NCBI RefSeq assembly: GCF_001425355.1
Contig: NZ_LMQN01000016.1
Span: 124,001-188,000, forward strand
Direction: 5' to 3'
Length of the DNA: 64,000 nucleotides
Origin: Chryseobacterium sp. Leaf405
Lineage (GTDB): Bacteria > Bacteroidota > Bacteroidia > Flavobacteriales > Weeksellaceae
Positions 54,519-64,000 of this stretch are shown here, in pieces (the stretch's first letter is position 1; each line of letters starts with the position of its first letter). Position numbers and translations under genes: made by a program. The notes beneath the pieces were generated by a model. The model was given only the letters and a program-made list of their open reading frames with translations. It was not told where the DNA came from and ran no database searches.

Positions 54519-54554
54519 AAAATTCCTGAAAATAATTTTCAGGAATTTTTGTTA
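54519..54554 (+). terminator. Terminator of the radical SAM gene
   Basis: The stem aaaattcctgaaaa / ttttcaggaatttt has a very short loop and is followed by T residues. Confidence 0.8.
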
Positions 54555-54610
54555 TAATTTTTGGCTAAAACCATTGGATATTTCTTATGTAAACAGAATA
54601 ATTGATGATT

Positions 54611-55432
54611 TTATTTTTGAATACCATCTTTTGTAACCTCTCCTACGATAACCTTTTCCTGAATTTTAATAAAATTAGGATCTAGGATTGCCATTCGTTC
54701 TGCAATCGCCTTATAGGTGGGGAATTTTAAAATCGAAGCACGGCCAGAGATTTCCCTGTAAATAGTAAAAACCTTTCCCCCTGCAGTCTTTAATTGCTTG
54801 GTTGTTGTAATATATTTTCCAATAAACTTACTTTTAGCATCATAAATTTCAATATCAACAAAAGTTTTGTCCGTAATTGTATCTTCAGACCCAAAGCTCA
54901 CAGGCAGATTGGTAAAATAACCAACTGGTTTACCGTTACTTAGAATTTCTCCTACGTTATTTACTGTAATATTTAATTTGTCAATTTTGGTTCTTGTCGT
55001 ATATGCATCTTTAGTCTTGGAATCAAGTTTTCTTTTTGGATTATTCTTAAAAAGTTCATCAAGATTTTTAATATTAATCCCTCTTTCATCGATAATCTTT
55101 AAACTTTTAACACAAGTATAAGCTGCTGATTTTTCATCACCTGAAAATGCAGAAGGAGAAATATAATCTAACTCGAGAGTTTTATCCTGATTATAAATTC
55201 TATTTAATTTGATATAACTATCTCTTACAGAATCTACTATACTTTTATCTACAAACTCTACTGTATAAATCGGAGTTTCTTTCAGATCCATAAAAGTATA
55301 AACATTTCCTTTATTTGAAAGTTTTGCGACATGAATTCCTTCAAGATTTACAATTCCTCTTTTAATTTTGACCGTCTGAGCATTAAATAAAATTCCTAAA
55401 ACTGTAAATAAAATGATTAAACTACTCTTCAT
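54611..55432 (-). CDS. Hypothetical secreted protein
   Basis: A 273-residue protein with a signal peptide cut near residue 19 (ILFNAQ) and a beta-rich mature part with many Lys and Thr. No cysteine motif, repeat or catalytic signature stands out. Its N-terminal mature stretch VKIKRGIVNLEG and the QLKTAGGKVFTIYR strand near residue 214 are the best handles for a search. I do not recognise the family. It lies downstream of the atpDC operon but beyond that operon's terminator. Confidence 0.65.
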   Translation of the reverse strand: MKSSLIILFTVLGILFNAQTVKIKRGIVNLEGIHVAKLSNKGNVYTFMDLKETPIYTVEFVDKSIVDSVRDSYIKLNRIYNQDKTLELDYISPSAFSGDEKSAAYTCVKSLKIIDERGINIKNLDELFKNNPKRKLDSKTKDAYTTRTKIDKLNITVNNVGEILSNGKPVGYFTNLPVSFGSEDTITDKTFVDIEIYDAKSKFIGKYITTTKQLKTAGGKVFTIYREISGRASILKFPTYKAIAERMAILDPNFIKIQEKVIVGEVTKDGIQK

Positions 55433-55454
55433 ACAACCAGATTCTTACATAAAA

Positions 55455-55490
55455 TAAAAAAAAGTGTAACCAAAGTTACACTTTTCTTGA
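55455..55490 (-). terminator. Terminator of the atpD-atpC operon
   Basis: The perfect stem aaaagtgtaac / gttacactttt with a CAAA loop is followed on the minus strand by a run of T. Confidence 0.85.
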
Positions 55491-55514
55491 AAATATATTT
55501 AGCTTTTCATTTAA

Positions 55515-55796
55515 TTATTCGCAAAGGATAATTCCTTTATCATGATTAAATTCTACAACACCGCTTTTGATTGGATAAGAAAAAACAGAGTCTTTTTCAT
55601 TTTCTTTTGTAAAGTTTTTAGTATATGCTTCATCAATTGATTTTGCATATAGTTTCACTTTACCTCCGATTAATGAAGAAACAATTCCTGCGTGGTTTTT
55701 CATGATGTGGAATTCACCATTTTTTCCAGGCAATAATACTGAATCTACTTCACCTTCAAAAACTACGTATTCTGGTGTTAATATTTTTATATTCAT
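55515..55796 (-). CDS. atpC: ATP synthase F1 epsilon subunit
   Basis: A 93-residue protein with the N-terminal beta-sandwich of the epsilon subunit: ILTPEYVVFEGEVDSVLLPGKNGEFHIMKNHAG is intact. It lacks the C-terminal helical hairpin present in E. coli epsilon (about 138 residues), as is usual in Bacteroidetes. It links the rotor to the beta subunit and follows atpD by 89 bases. Confidence 0.95.
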   Translation of the reverse strand: MNIKILTPEYVVFEGEVDSVLLPGKNGEFHIMKNHAGIVSSLIGGKVKLYAKSIDEAYTKNFTKENEKDSVFSYPIKSGVVEFNHDKGIILCE

Positions 55797-55885
55797 TTTA
55801 ATTTAGATTTAAAGATTTCAGAATTCAGATTTCAGACATAAAAGTCTCATGTCTAGAATCTGACATCTTGTGTCTAATTAATTTA

Positions 55886-57475
<1,590 letters not shown>

Positions 57476-57550
57476 TTAATAATTTACCGATCATTTTTTC
57501 GCTTAAAAACATTGATAAATTGTTATATCGATACATTGTTACATTATACT

Positions 57551-57558
57551 TATATTTG
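57551..57558 (+). promoter_or_regulatory. -7 element of ribF
   Basis: TATATTTG lies 20 bases before the TTG at 57578 and downstream of the ATG at 57512. It therefore supports the TTG as the true start of ribF. Confidence 0.5.
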
Positions 57559-57577
57559 CAGTCAAATTTTTTTCGTT

Positions 57578-58498
57578 TTGAAAGTTTTCAAGAATTTTAA
57601 AGATTATACCTCTCAGAAGCCTTTAGCGTTGTCTTTAGGAATGTTCGACGGTGTACATCTTGGGCATAAAAGTATTATTGATGAATTGATAAAAATAGGT
57701 TCTGAGAACGGTTTAGAAACTGCAATTCTTACATTCTGGCCGCATCCGAGGTTTGTTTTTAATCCGAATGAAGATCTAAAACTTCTGAATACTTTAGAGG
57801 ACAAGAAATTTTTGATGGATAAATATTGTATTGAAAATTTATTCCTTAAAGAATTTGATGAAGAATTTAGAAATCTTACCGGAGAAGAGTTTGTACGACA
57901 GATTTTAATTGAAAAGCTGAATGTAAAGTATCTAATTATAGGATACGACCATTCTTTCGGAAAAAATAAGAGCGGAAACTTTGAACTCCTTCAAAAATTA
58001 TCAAAAGAACTTGATTTTGAGGTTGAACAAATGGAAGCTATCAATATTCACGAAAATAATATCAGCTCAACAAAAGTTCGAAATGCACTGTTGTCAGGCA
58101 ATATTAAGGAAGCTAATGAAATGCTGGGTTACTCCTACTCTGTTTCCGGGACAGTAGTTCATGGAAAAAAAATAGGAAGAACAATTGGTTATCCGACTGC
58201 AAATATTGAAACAGATTCTATTAAAATATTACCTAAAAAAGGAGCTTACATTGTTGAAGTATTCGTTAAAAATCAACGATATAAAGGAATGTTAAGTATT
58301 GGAACAAATCCTACTGTTAACGGAGAAAAGCTAACGGTGGAAGTTTATATTCTTGATTTTGAAGGAGATATTTACGGCGAAAAAATTACCGTTAAATTCA
58401 GAGATTTCTTACATGACGAAATTAAGTTTGAAGGATTGGAAAAATTAATCGAAAGATTGGATGAAGATAAAAGATTAACAGAAGAATTTGATTTCTAA
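57578..58498 (+). CDS. ribF: Bifunctional riboflavin kinase/FAD synthetase
   Basis: I start at TTG 57578 (MKVFKNFKDY), giving 306 residues; the ATG at 57512 precedes the promoter element and would add 22 unrelated residues. The N-terminal nucleotidyltransferase has LGMFDGVHLGHKSII and later SSTKVRNALLSGNI. The C-terminal riboflavin kinase has GRTIGYPTANIE and GMLSIGTNPTVNG. It makes FMN and then FAD. It overlaps the convergent YjbR-like gene by four bases. Confidence 0.95.
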   Translation: MKVFKNFKDYTSQKPLALSLGMFDGVHLGHKSIIDELIKIGSENGLETAILTFWPHPRFVFNPNEDLKLLNTLEDKKFLMDKYCIENLFLKEFDEEFRNLTGEEFVRQILIEKLNVKYLIIGYDHSFGKNKSGNFELLQKLSKELDFEVEQMEAINIHENNISSTKVRNALLSGNIKEANEMLGYSYSVSGTVVHGKKIGRTIGYPTANIETDSIKILPKKGAYIVEVFVKNQRYKGMLSIGTNPTVNGEKLTVEVYILDFEGDIYGEKITVKFRDFLHDEIKFEGLEKLIERLDEDKRLTEEFDF

Positions 58499-58848
58499 TT
58501 ATTTATAATTTCCTCTTTCGCTTTTTTCGTTAATGACTTAAATACCAAGTCATACGACTGATCGATTAATTTAAAAATCAGCTCTCTTTTTAAACCATCT
58601 GTCATTACTGAATTCCAGTGTGTTTTGTTCATGTGAAATGCCCCTGTAATTTGTGGATGCTGCTCACGAAGCTCTGCGCTCCATTCCGGATCGGTTTTTA
58701 CATTGATTCCTAAAGGTTGTTTTTCCAAAGCCATCAGCAAAAACATTTTTGTTCCTACTTTCATCACAAGCGTTTCATTATCAAAAGGAAAGCTTTCTAT
58801 AACTCCTTTTTTAGCAAGACAATATTCTAAAATTTCGTTGGCATCCAT
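58495..58848 (-). CDS. MmcQ/YjbR family protein
   Basis: I start at 58848 (MDANEILEYCLAKKG), giving 117 residues; the longer frame adds seven residues with no family support. The opening, then the VIESFPFDNETLVMKVGTKMF strand and HMNKTHWNSVMTDG at the end match the YjbR fold (CyaY-like, possible DNA-binding). Role unknown. It ends inside ribF and lies opposite to it. Confidence 0.9.
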   Translation of the reverse strand: MDANEILEYCLAKKGVIESFPFDNETLVMKVGTKMFLLMALEKQPLGINVKTDPEWSAELREQHPQITGAFHMNKTHWNSVMTDGLKRELIFKLIDQSYDLVFKSLTKKAKEEIINN

Positions 58849-58951
58849 ATTATAATCAGTAATGAACAATTGGTAGTGAGTAATATTTTTTACTTTAATT
58901 CAAATTTAGTAAATTTAATAAAGAAAATACCATCACAACAAACGACATTAT

Positions 58952-59608
58952 ATGAAAGCTCTCGTAATCGGCGCTACAGGTGCTACAGGAAAAGATTTAG
59001 TGAATCAATTACTTCAGGATAAAGATTTTGAAGAGGTTGATATTTTCGTAAGAAAGCCTATTAATCTTCAAAATGATAAGTTAAAAACTCACATTGTCGA
59101 TTTTGAAAAACCTGAAGAATGGAAAAATTTGGTAAAAGGTGATGTTATTTTCTCCTGTCTTGGGACTACTTTAAAAGCAGCAGGCAGCAAAGAGGCACAA
59201 AGAAAAGTAGATTATGACTATCAATATCAATTTGCGAAAGCCGCTAAAGAGAATAATGTCGACGATTATATTTTAGTTTCCTCTTACGGAGCAGATTCTA
59301 AGTCAAGAATTTTTTATTCAAAAATGAAAGGCGAATTGGAAGACGCTGTAAAACAACTTCATTTTACAAAAATTACCATTTTTCAACCAGGAATACTGGA
59401 AAGAAAAGAATCTGACAGAACGGGAGAGGTTTTGGGAAGTAGAATTATCAAATTTGCTAACAAATTAGGACTTTTTGAAAGCCAGAAACCACTTCCTACA
59501 AATATTTTAGCCAAAGCAATGATAAATTCTTCAAAAATAAAAAGTAACGGTTACTCCAAAATAAAACTGGGAAATATATTTTGTTTTGCTGAGAAAAGTA
59601 ACGAGTAA
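58952..59608 (+). CDS. NAD(P)-binding oxidoreductase, TIP30/HTATIP2-like
   Basis: A 218-residue atypical short-chain dehydrogenase. The nucleotide motif GATGATGKDLV lies at residues 8-18, FSCLGTTLKAAGSKEAQRKVD near 69-89 and YILVSSYGADSKSRIFYSKMKGELE near 105-130, with the YxxxK pair in that stretch. The enzymatic substrate is unknown. It ends before a long inverted repeat. Confidence 0.88.
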   Translation: MKALVIGATGATGKDLVNQLLQDKDFEEVDIFVRKPINLQNDKLKTHIVDFEKPEEWKNLVKGDVIFSCLGTTLKAAGSKEAQRKVDYDYQYQFAKAAKENNVDDYILVSSYGADSKSRIFYSKMKGELEDAVKQLHFTKITIFQPGILERKESDRTGEVLGSRIIKFANKLGLFESQKPLPTNILAKAMINSSKIKSNGYSKIKLGNIFCFAEKSNE

Positions 59609-59618
59609 TTCAATGTAA

Positions 59619-59677
59619 CAATATATCAGTTTAATAATAACAAAATTCAAAATTAGTATTACTAAACTGATATATTG
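59619..59677. repeat. Long inverted repeat between convergent genes
   Basis: The perfect 15-base arms caatatatcagttta (59619-59633) and taaactgatatattg (59663-59677) extend with minor mismatches on both sides to over 20 bases, around a 29-base centre. No T run follows on either strand. It lies between the ends of two convergent genes. Confidence 0.8.
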
Positions 59678-59685
59678 GTTAAGTG

Positions 59686-60264
59686 TTATTTCAGATATTT
59701 TGTAATTGCTTCATCTGTAGGTTTTGTTGTACTTACAAAAGAATCAATTAATTTTCCGTTTTCATCGATTAAAAATTTCGTGAAATTCCAAAGGATGGTT
59801 GTATTTTTTACTCCATTTAAATCCTTTTCAGTTAAATATTTAAAGATTGGAGCTGTATCATTACCTTTTACAGAAACTTTGGAAGCTAATGGAAATGTTA
59901 CACCATAATTTTTCTGGCAGAAAGCACCAATTTCCTTATTAGAGCCCGGTTCCTGACCTCCGAAATTGTTAGCAGGAAATCCTACTACTACCAATTTATC
60001 CTTATACTCTTCAGCAACTTTTTCAAGATCAGCATATTGCGGTGTGAATCCACACTCTGAAGCGGTATTTACTACAAGGATCTTTTTGCCTTTAAAATCT
60101 GCAAAATTAATTTGTTTGCCCTCTTCTAAGGCATCAACTTTGAAATCGTAGATTGATTTTCCCATAAGTTCTTTGGTTTTGGCTTTAGATGCATCGCTCT
60201 TTTTCTGAGCGCAACTATTAAAAAATGCCACAAAAGAAAGCAGCACTAAAAAAATCTTTTTCAT
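59686..60264 (-). CDS. Glutathione peroxidase-family protein, lipoprotein
   Basis: A 192-residue protein with a lipobox ending at C18 (FFNSC). The peroxidatic cysteine is C71 in NTASECGFTPQY, the catalytic Gln is in FPANNFGGQEPG, and the Trp-Asn pair is in LWNFTKFLID. It uses cysteine, not selenocysteine, and probably draws electrons from thioredoxin-like proteins. It would detoxify peroxides in the periplasm. It follows the LolA-like gene by 21 bases. Confidence 0.92.
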   Translation of the reverse strand: MKKIFLVLLSFVAFFNSCAQKKSDASKAKTKELMGKSIYDFKVDALEEGKQINFADFKGKKILVVNTASECGFTPQYADLEKVAEEYKDKLVVVGFPANNFGGQEPGSNKEIGAFCQKNYGVTFPLASKVSVKGNDTAPIFKYLTEKDLNGVKNTTILWNFTKFLIDENGKLIDSFVSTTKPTDEAITKYLK

Positions 60265-60285
60265 AACTAAATTTTATTCTTTTAA

Positions 60286-60948
60286 TTAAAACTTAAATGT
60301 ATTAGCAGGAAATACTTTGTTTATGTCAATTCTATTAAGCAGCATGACAAAATCTCCGTCTTTCTTTGTACTTGCAGACTCAATTCTGAAAGGCATCGAC
60401 AAATTTCCCACTTTTTTATAATCTGAATAATCTAATGTTTCATCTTTTTTTACTTCCCTCAAAAGCATATAACTTTTAGTATCGAAATAATACATGTTTT
60501 TATTAACGTTTTTCGTTAATTCCACTTTGTGACAGTAAATATTTCCGATTTTTTCTTTACCTAAATATTTAGCTTCAAAACCTTTATTTTCCCAGTCAAT
60601 AAAATCATTATCGAAACTTTCGGGCACATATTCTGCGTATTCCTGAACTTTATTTGCCGCATAGTTCATGGCGTATCCTTTTGTCCCGTCATATCCTTCA
60701 ATTGCCGTATCTTTTCCACCTATTGTAATCACAGTTTTGGTAAGATTCGGACGTTGCTGATAAATTTTTATCGGATATTCATCTTTAATTCCTAAAATCA
60801 CTTTCCCCTGAAGCAGTACCGAATTTAAAAGTTTCCAATTGGTTAATCCTCCGGATAATTCGATATTTTTATCAATAATTTCTTTTGCGGTCTGTGCAAA
60901 AGATAGCTGTGAACATATCAGGACGAATACAAAAAGTAATTTCTTCAT
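60286..60948 (-). CDS. Secreted protein, LolA-like (outer membrane lipoprotein-sorting type)
   Basis: A 220-residue protein with a signal peptide ending QLSFAQ, then TAKEIIDKNIELSGG and long strands typical of the LolA/LolB half-barrel (for example YPIKIYQQRPNLTKTVI and KMYYFDTKSYMLLREVK-like spacing). Many Bacteroidetes carry several LolA-like proteins whose ligands are unknown. I assign the fold, not the function. It is co-directional with kdsB and the peroxidase gene. Confidence 0.68.
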   Translation of the reverse strand: MKKLLFVFVLICSQLSFAQTAKEIIDKNIELSGGLTNWKLLNSVLLQGKVILGIKDEYPIKIYQQRPNLTKTVITIGGKDTAIEGYDGTKGYAMNYAANKVQEYAEYVPESFDNDFIDWENKGFEAKYLGKEKIGNIYCHKVELTKNVNKNMYYFDTKSYMLLREVKKDETLDYSDYKKVGNLSMPFRIESASTKKDGDFVMLLNRIDINKVFPANTFKF

Positions 60949-61019
60949 TAATTCAATTTTATCAATTCAAATATAAGGCTTTATTAATTTATCATTGCAT
61001 TAGTCGGACAATTTACCAA

Positions 61020-61748
61020 TTAATTAGACAGTAATTTCCTTGCTTTTTCAAGATCTTCCAGTGTATCGATTCCGACTCCGATGAAATTAGTTTCTATCAG
61101 CTTGATTTTCATACCATATTCCAAATAACGAATGCATTCGATTTTTTCTGAAATTTCCAGAGGTTTCATTTCTAATTTTGAAAACTGAATTAGCGCATGT
61201 TTTCTGAAAGCGTAAACTCCGATATGCTTAAAATAATTTACATCATAAGAAATTTCCCGGTGAAAAGGAATCACAGAACGGCTAAAATATAAGGCAAAAC
61301 CATTATTATCAGTAATAACTTTTACATTATTAGGGTTTTCAATTTCTTCTTTTTCAGTGAGTTGTATTTTTAATGAAGCTAAAGAAATTTCCTGATTTTC
61401 ATCGTTATGAAAAACTTCAATTAACTGTTGTAATGGTTCTAATTTTAAGAAAGGTTCATCACCCTGAACATTGATAACAATATCACAATCAATATTTTGC
61501 ACTGCTTCTGCAATTCGGTCACTCCCTGTTTCGTGTTGTCCGGTCATCACAGCTTTTCCGCCATTTTTTATAATTTCATCAAAAATAATTTCCGAATCTG
61601 TCGCCACAAAAACTTCATCAAATAAACCCGTTTCCACAACATTTTGATATGTTGTTGTAATAACCGTTTTTTCTCCCAGCATCTGCATTAATTTAGCCGG
61701 AAAACGGCTTGCTTCATAACGTGCGGGAATGACTGCGATAATCTTCAT
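61020..61748 (-). CDS. kdsB: 3-deoxy-manno-octulosonate cytidylyltransferase
   Basis: A 242-residue enzyme that activates KDO as CMP-KDO for lipopolysaccharide. [18 protein letters not shown] opens it, followed by [35 protein letters not shown] and the HIGVYAFRK stretch. All are hallmark KdsB motifs. It starts 18 bases after the stop of the membrane gene upstream, so it may be co-transcribed with that frameshifted gene. Confidence 0.96.
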   Translation of the reverse strand: MKIIAVIPARYEASRFPAKLMQMLGEKTVITTTYQNVVETGLFDEVFVATDSEIIFDEIIKNGGKAVMTGQHETGSDRIAEAVQNIDCDIVINVQGDEPFLKLEPLQQLIEVFHNDENQEISLASLKIQLTEKEEIENPNNVKVITDNNGFALYFSRSVIPFHREISYDVNYFKHIGVYAFRKHALIQFSKLEMKPLEISEKIECIRYLEYGMKIKLIETNFIGVGIDTLEDLEKARKLLSN

Positions 61749-61766
61749 TTTATAAATAATAATGAT

Positions 61767-62105
61767 TTAATGTAAATAATTAACCAAAAAGATAATTCCG
61801 TAAATCCACGAGATGTACAGAAATGAATAAAAAAATCCGAAAGCGAAACTTTTCAGCAAATTTCCTTTACAATGCTTCGAATTTTTAAATACCAAACGTA
61901 AAGCTCGGAAAAAAATCCAATATAATAGGGCTGTAAACAATAAAATTACAACCCAAAAGAAAACTCCGAGACAATATAAAAGAAAAATAAAGACCACGGA
62001 GATCAATATCCACAGAATAATTGAAAGGATAATTCCTCCAATTCCGTCTCCTACGGCTGGTCCATCGAAATCAAAACTTCCCATTTCAGGAGTTTTATCC
62101 GACAT
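61767..62105 (-). CDS. 3' part of a frameshifted membrane protein gene
   Basis: From ATG 62105 this frame encodes 112 residues (MSDKTPEMGSFDFDGP), with three membrane segments near residues 25-45, 48-68 and 90-110. Upstream of the ATG the same frame stays open past 62170 and reads like coding sequence (GLVYGLKLKENIGNILTKER). It fits directly onto the end of the frame at 62156-62356 if one base is restored near 62168. I therefore regard it as the 3' part of a single ~196-residue gene. Function unknown; it is upstream of kdsB. Confidence 0.65.
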   Translation of the reverse strand: MSDKTPEMGSFDFDGPAVGDGIGGIILSIILWILISVVFIFLLYCLGVFFWVVILLFTALLYWIFFRALRLVFKNSKHCKGNLLKSFAFGFFYSFLYISWIYGIIFLVNYLH

Positions 62106-62155
62106 TTTTTTGATTCTTTCTTTTGTTAAAATATTTCCAATATTTTCCTTCAATT

Positions 62156-62356
62156 TTAGACCATATACAAGCCCAAACTGATAAAAAGAAAGAATGCAAC
62201 CGCTAAAATTGATGTTGATAAGATTGAATTTTGAAATAAGGATCTGTGCGAACCAGTTCCAGAAAGCCAAACACTGAGAATGACCAAAATAATAATTCCT
62301 AAAGTTGAATAACTTAACCATTTGGTTTCAAGAAAATATCTTTTGGGAAGGTTCAT
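62156..62356 (-). CDS. 5' part of a frameshifted membrane protein gene
   Basis: This 66-residue frame (MNLPKRYFLETKWLSYST) has two membrane segments (about 15-31 and 45-64) and stops within the second, at SLGLYMV. The -1 frame continues SLGL-VYGLKLKEN without a break. A single missing G in TTGTAT near 62168 would explain the stop. Alternatives are two separate overlapping genes, or a sequencing error in the assembly. Confidence 0.6.
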   Translation of the reverse strand: MNLPKRYFLETKWLSYSTLGIIILVILSVWLSGTGSHRSLFQNSILSTSILAVAFFLFISLGLYMV

Positions 62357-62381
62357 TTGCAGTAAAATCAGTTACAAGTAC

Positions 62382-62416
62382 AAAATGCTTCGTGAATATC
62401 AATCCACGAAGCATCT
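62382..62416. terminator. Terminator beyond the aminotransferase gene
   Basis: The perfect 10-base stem atgcttcgtg / cacgaagcat with a 10-base loop is followed on the minus strand by TTTTG. Confidence 0.75.
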
Positions 62417-62430
62417 TTATTTCTCTAAAT

Positions 62431-63684
62431 TTATTTCAAATTGTTTAATGCACTTTCTAATTTAGGCATCATTGCAGAAATTTCTTCAGTTGCTAAACCT
62501 CCAACAGAAGCTCTGAACCAAGGCTCAGATTTTTCTTCTCCGAATGCAGAAAAAGGAACCAAAGCAACGCCAGCTTCGTTGATTAAATAGAATACTAAGT
62601 CAGACGAATTCTCGATAACTGCTCCATCAGGTTTTGTTTTTCCGATATAATTTAATTTAATCGTCAAATAAAGTGCGCCCATTGGCTCGATACTGTCGAC
62701 TGCAAGACCTTTTCCCTTTAAATCCTGAATTCCTGTATGAAGAACCTTTAAGCTCGCTTCCAATTTTCCTTTGAAATCTTCTACGAAAGCATTTACTTCT
62801 TCTGGATTTTCATAATATTTTGCAGTTGCTTCCTGTTCAGGTTTTGGAGCCCAAGCTCCAACGTGCGTTAAAAGAGCCTTCATTTTATCCAAAATATGAG
62901 CTGGACCGAATCCCCAACCTACTCTAACTCCCGTTGCAGCAAGGCATTTTGAGATACCATCGATGTAAATTGTATATTCTCTCATTTCTGGGAAAAGAGA
63001 CACAGGATCTACGTGTTCTGCTCCGAAAGTAAGATTAGAATAAATTTGATCATACATTAAGTACAATGGCTTCTCATCTTCACCTCTCTTTTTATTTTCT
63101 TCTAAAATTAATTCACAAATTTCAGAAAGTTGCTCTTTTGTGAACATTGTTCCGGTCGGATTCAATGGAGAACAAAGTGCGACCAAAACCGCTCCGCTCA
63201 AATGAGGTCTTAAATCATCCGCAATGGGAAGGAAATTGTTTTCCGGAGTTGTCTTTACTTCAACAGCGTCAGCTGAAGTAAGATAAGCATAGTGATTATT
63301 GTTCCAAGATGGTGTAGGATAGACTACTTTGTCACCTTCGTCAACGATAGTTTTGTAAACTGCATAGATCAAAGGTCTTGAACCTGCTGTAATTAAAATA
63401 TCGTTTGGCGAATAATCAAGATTCCATCTGGCTTTTAAGTCTTTAGAAACTTCTTGTCTCAAAGATAAAAGTCCATTTGCAGGCGGATAATTTGTCAGAT
63501 TATTCTGATAAGCTTTCTGAATTTCCTCCTTCAATTTTGCAGGAATAGGATAGATATTAGAGTTCAAATCACCAATGGTAAGATTTGCAATTTCTGCTCC
63601 TTTTGCCTTTAAATCATTTACTTCGTTACCAATTTTTACAATTTCAGAACCTATCAGGTTCGCCGCTAATTTTGAAACTTTCAC
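62431..63684 (-). CDS. Class I/II aminotransferase (aspartate aminotransferase-like)
   Basis: A 417-residue fold-type I aminotransferase. TIGDLNSNIYPIP, NYPPANGLLSLR, ITAGSRPLIYAVY and CSPLNPTGTMFT lead to the PLP-pocket DQIYSNLTF. The Schiff-base lysine lies in DGISKCLAATGVRVGWGFG, and the carboxylate-binding Arg in FRASVGG. The amino donor cannot be fixed from sequence; aspartate or an aromatic acid is likely. It follows the partial upstream gene by 17 bases. Confidence 0.9.
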   Translation of the reverse strand: MKVSKLAANLIGSEIVKIGNEVNDLKAKGAEIANLTIGDLNSNIYPIPAKLKEEIQKAYQNNLTNYPPANGLLSLRQEVSKDLKARWNLDYSPNDILITAGSRPLIYAVYKTIVDEGDKVVYPTPSWNNNHYAYLTSADAVEVKTTPENNFLPIADDLRPHLSGAVLVALCSPLNPTGTMFTKEQLSEICELILEENKKRGEDEKPLYLMYDQIYSNLTFGAEHVDPVSLFPEMREYTIYIDGISKCLAATGVRVGWGFGPAHILDKMKALLTHVGAWAPKPEQEATAKYYENPEEVNAFVEDFKGKLEASLKVLHTGIQDLKGKGLAVDSIEPMGALYLTIKLNYIGKTKPDGAVIENSSDLVFYLINEAGVALVPFSAFGEEKSEPWFRASVGGLATEEISAMMPKLESALNNLK

Positions 63685-63701
63685 TTTATTTTTATTTAAA
63701 T

Positions 63702-64000
63702 TTATTTACTATTTCTATCCATCATTTTTTTATGGATCTCTTCATCAGGAACTTTTGCATCAAAAAGACTTATCAATTCCTTAGATTTTTTTGCAACATA
63801 AGAATTCGGATATTTTTTTATAATCCTGTTGAATTCCTTCCTGTTTTCATCATATAATGTTCCGTCGGAATGCTCATGAGTAGGTGTATTGTCCATCCCT
63901 AACAGGTAATCTGTTAAATAACTGTCATATATCTCCTTTGCTCTCGGAAGTAAAAGACTTTGAGGATACTTACTGATAAAATTCTCCCAAAATATCGTTC
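63702..64000 (-). CDS. Partial gene, TPR-like repeat protein (3' end)
   Basis: The frame is open from the right window edge to the stop at 63702, about 99 residues; the ATG at 63896 is internal. Two similar units, FISKYPQSLLLPRAKEIYDSYL and IIKKYPNSYVAKKSKELISLF, each with a YPxS core and a helix, recall tetratricopeptide-like or YbgF-type repeats. It may be a thiol-linked or envelope assembly protein, but the start is not visible. Confidence 0.65.
   Translation of the reverse strand, partial: TIFWENFISKYPQSLLLPRAKEIYDSYLTDYLLGMDNTPTHEHSDGTLYDENRKEFNRIIKKYPNSYVAKKSKELISLFDAKVPDEEIHKKMMDRNSK

Noticed and set aside
55515..55796. Truncated atpC
   Set aside because: Loss of the C-terminal helical hairpin is usual for epsilon subunits in this phylum.
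57512..57577. ATG start of ribF at 57512
   Set aside because: A -7 element lies between it and the nucleotidyltransferase domain; TTG 57578 matches the family start.
62105..62321. Start of the membrane gene at 62321
   Set aside because: The part before about 62170 is out of frame with the real coding frame of the upstream piece and is better explained by the frameshift.

Overview
The window reads as a piece of a Flavobacteriales chromosome, most like Chryseobacterium and relatives (Weeksellaceae). The signs are AT-rich DNA, Bacteroidetes-type promoters (TAnnTTTG at -7, sometimes with TTG 18-19 bases upstream), many TTG starts, a short primary sigma factor, type VI secretion (T6SS) subunits of the Bacteroidetes subtype iii, a TonB-dependent receptor, a HYC_CC_PP family protein and a probable sulfonolipid gene pair. 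I see no rRNA, tRNA, CRISPR array, insertion sequence or prophage. Most of it looks like ordinary chromosome.

Layout. 1-5.9 kb (minus): the four-gene ligase-associated DNA repair cassette (MBL exonuclease, ATP-dependent ligase, Lhr-like helicase, PdeM phosphoesterase). 6-12.2 kb: a MocR-type regulator diverging from a tight biotin operon whose first gene encodes an unassigned ferritin-like diiron protein, followed by bioF, bioD, bioB and bioA. 12.2-14.1 kb: GNAT acetyltransferase, a DUF421 membrane protein with a zinc ribbon, and a small membrane ORF. 14.2-18.1 kb: two exported ferritin-like proteins and a fasciclin protein, divergent from an ECF sigma/anti-sigma pair. 18.1-26.4 kb: NDH-2-like oxidoreductase, aldo/keto reductase, OmpH, small stress-type proteins, a truncated methionine aminopeptidase remnant, a PQQ sugar dehydrogenase lipoprotein and a LexA-like regulator. 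26.5-29.5 kb: threonine aldolase, a DtxR/MntR regulator with a visible operator, and a class V aminotransferase-fold enzyme. 29.6-32.7 kb: tssG-tssN-tssK, a T6SSiii fragment without the sheath, tube or ATPase genes.

32.9-36.8 kb: S1/P1 nuclease, rpoD, a lipoprotein and a flavin monooxygenase. 36.9-40.5 kb: a copper group (HYC_CC_PP protein, DUF3347 protein, and a large multicopper oxidase with a metal-binding head and a barrel-like tail). 40.6-49.6 kb: TonB-dependent receptor, kdsA, DUF1697, a GT-C-type membrane protein and a DUF2723 giant membrane protein. 49.8-54.5 kb: a cysteate/cysteine synthase-like enzyme, an alpha-oxoamine synthase (probable cysteate fatty acyltransferase) and a B12-binding radical SAM protein. 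54.6-64 kb: a secreted unknown, atpC-atpD, ribF, small enzymes, glutathione peroxidase, kdsB, a frameshifted small membrane gene, an aminotransferase and a partial gene.

The strongest lead for something undescribed is the diiron-type protein translationally coupled to bioF in a biotin operon with no visible pimeloyl-forming gene (no bioC, bioH, bioG, bioI, bioW or bioZ), together with its divergent MocR regulator. Other leads are the sulfonolipid pair, the multicopper-oxidase fusion, the isolated T6SSiii trio, a frameshifted gene and a decayed map copy.
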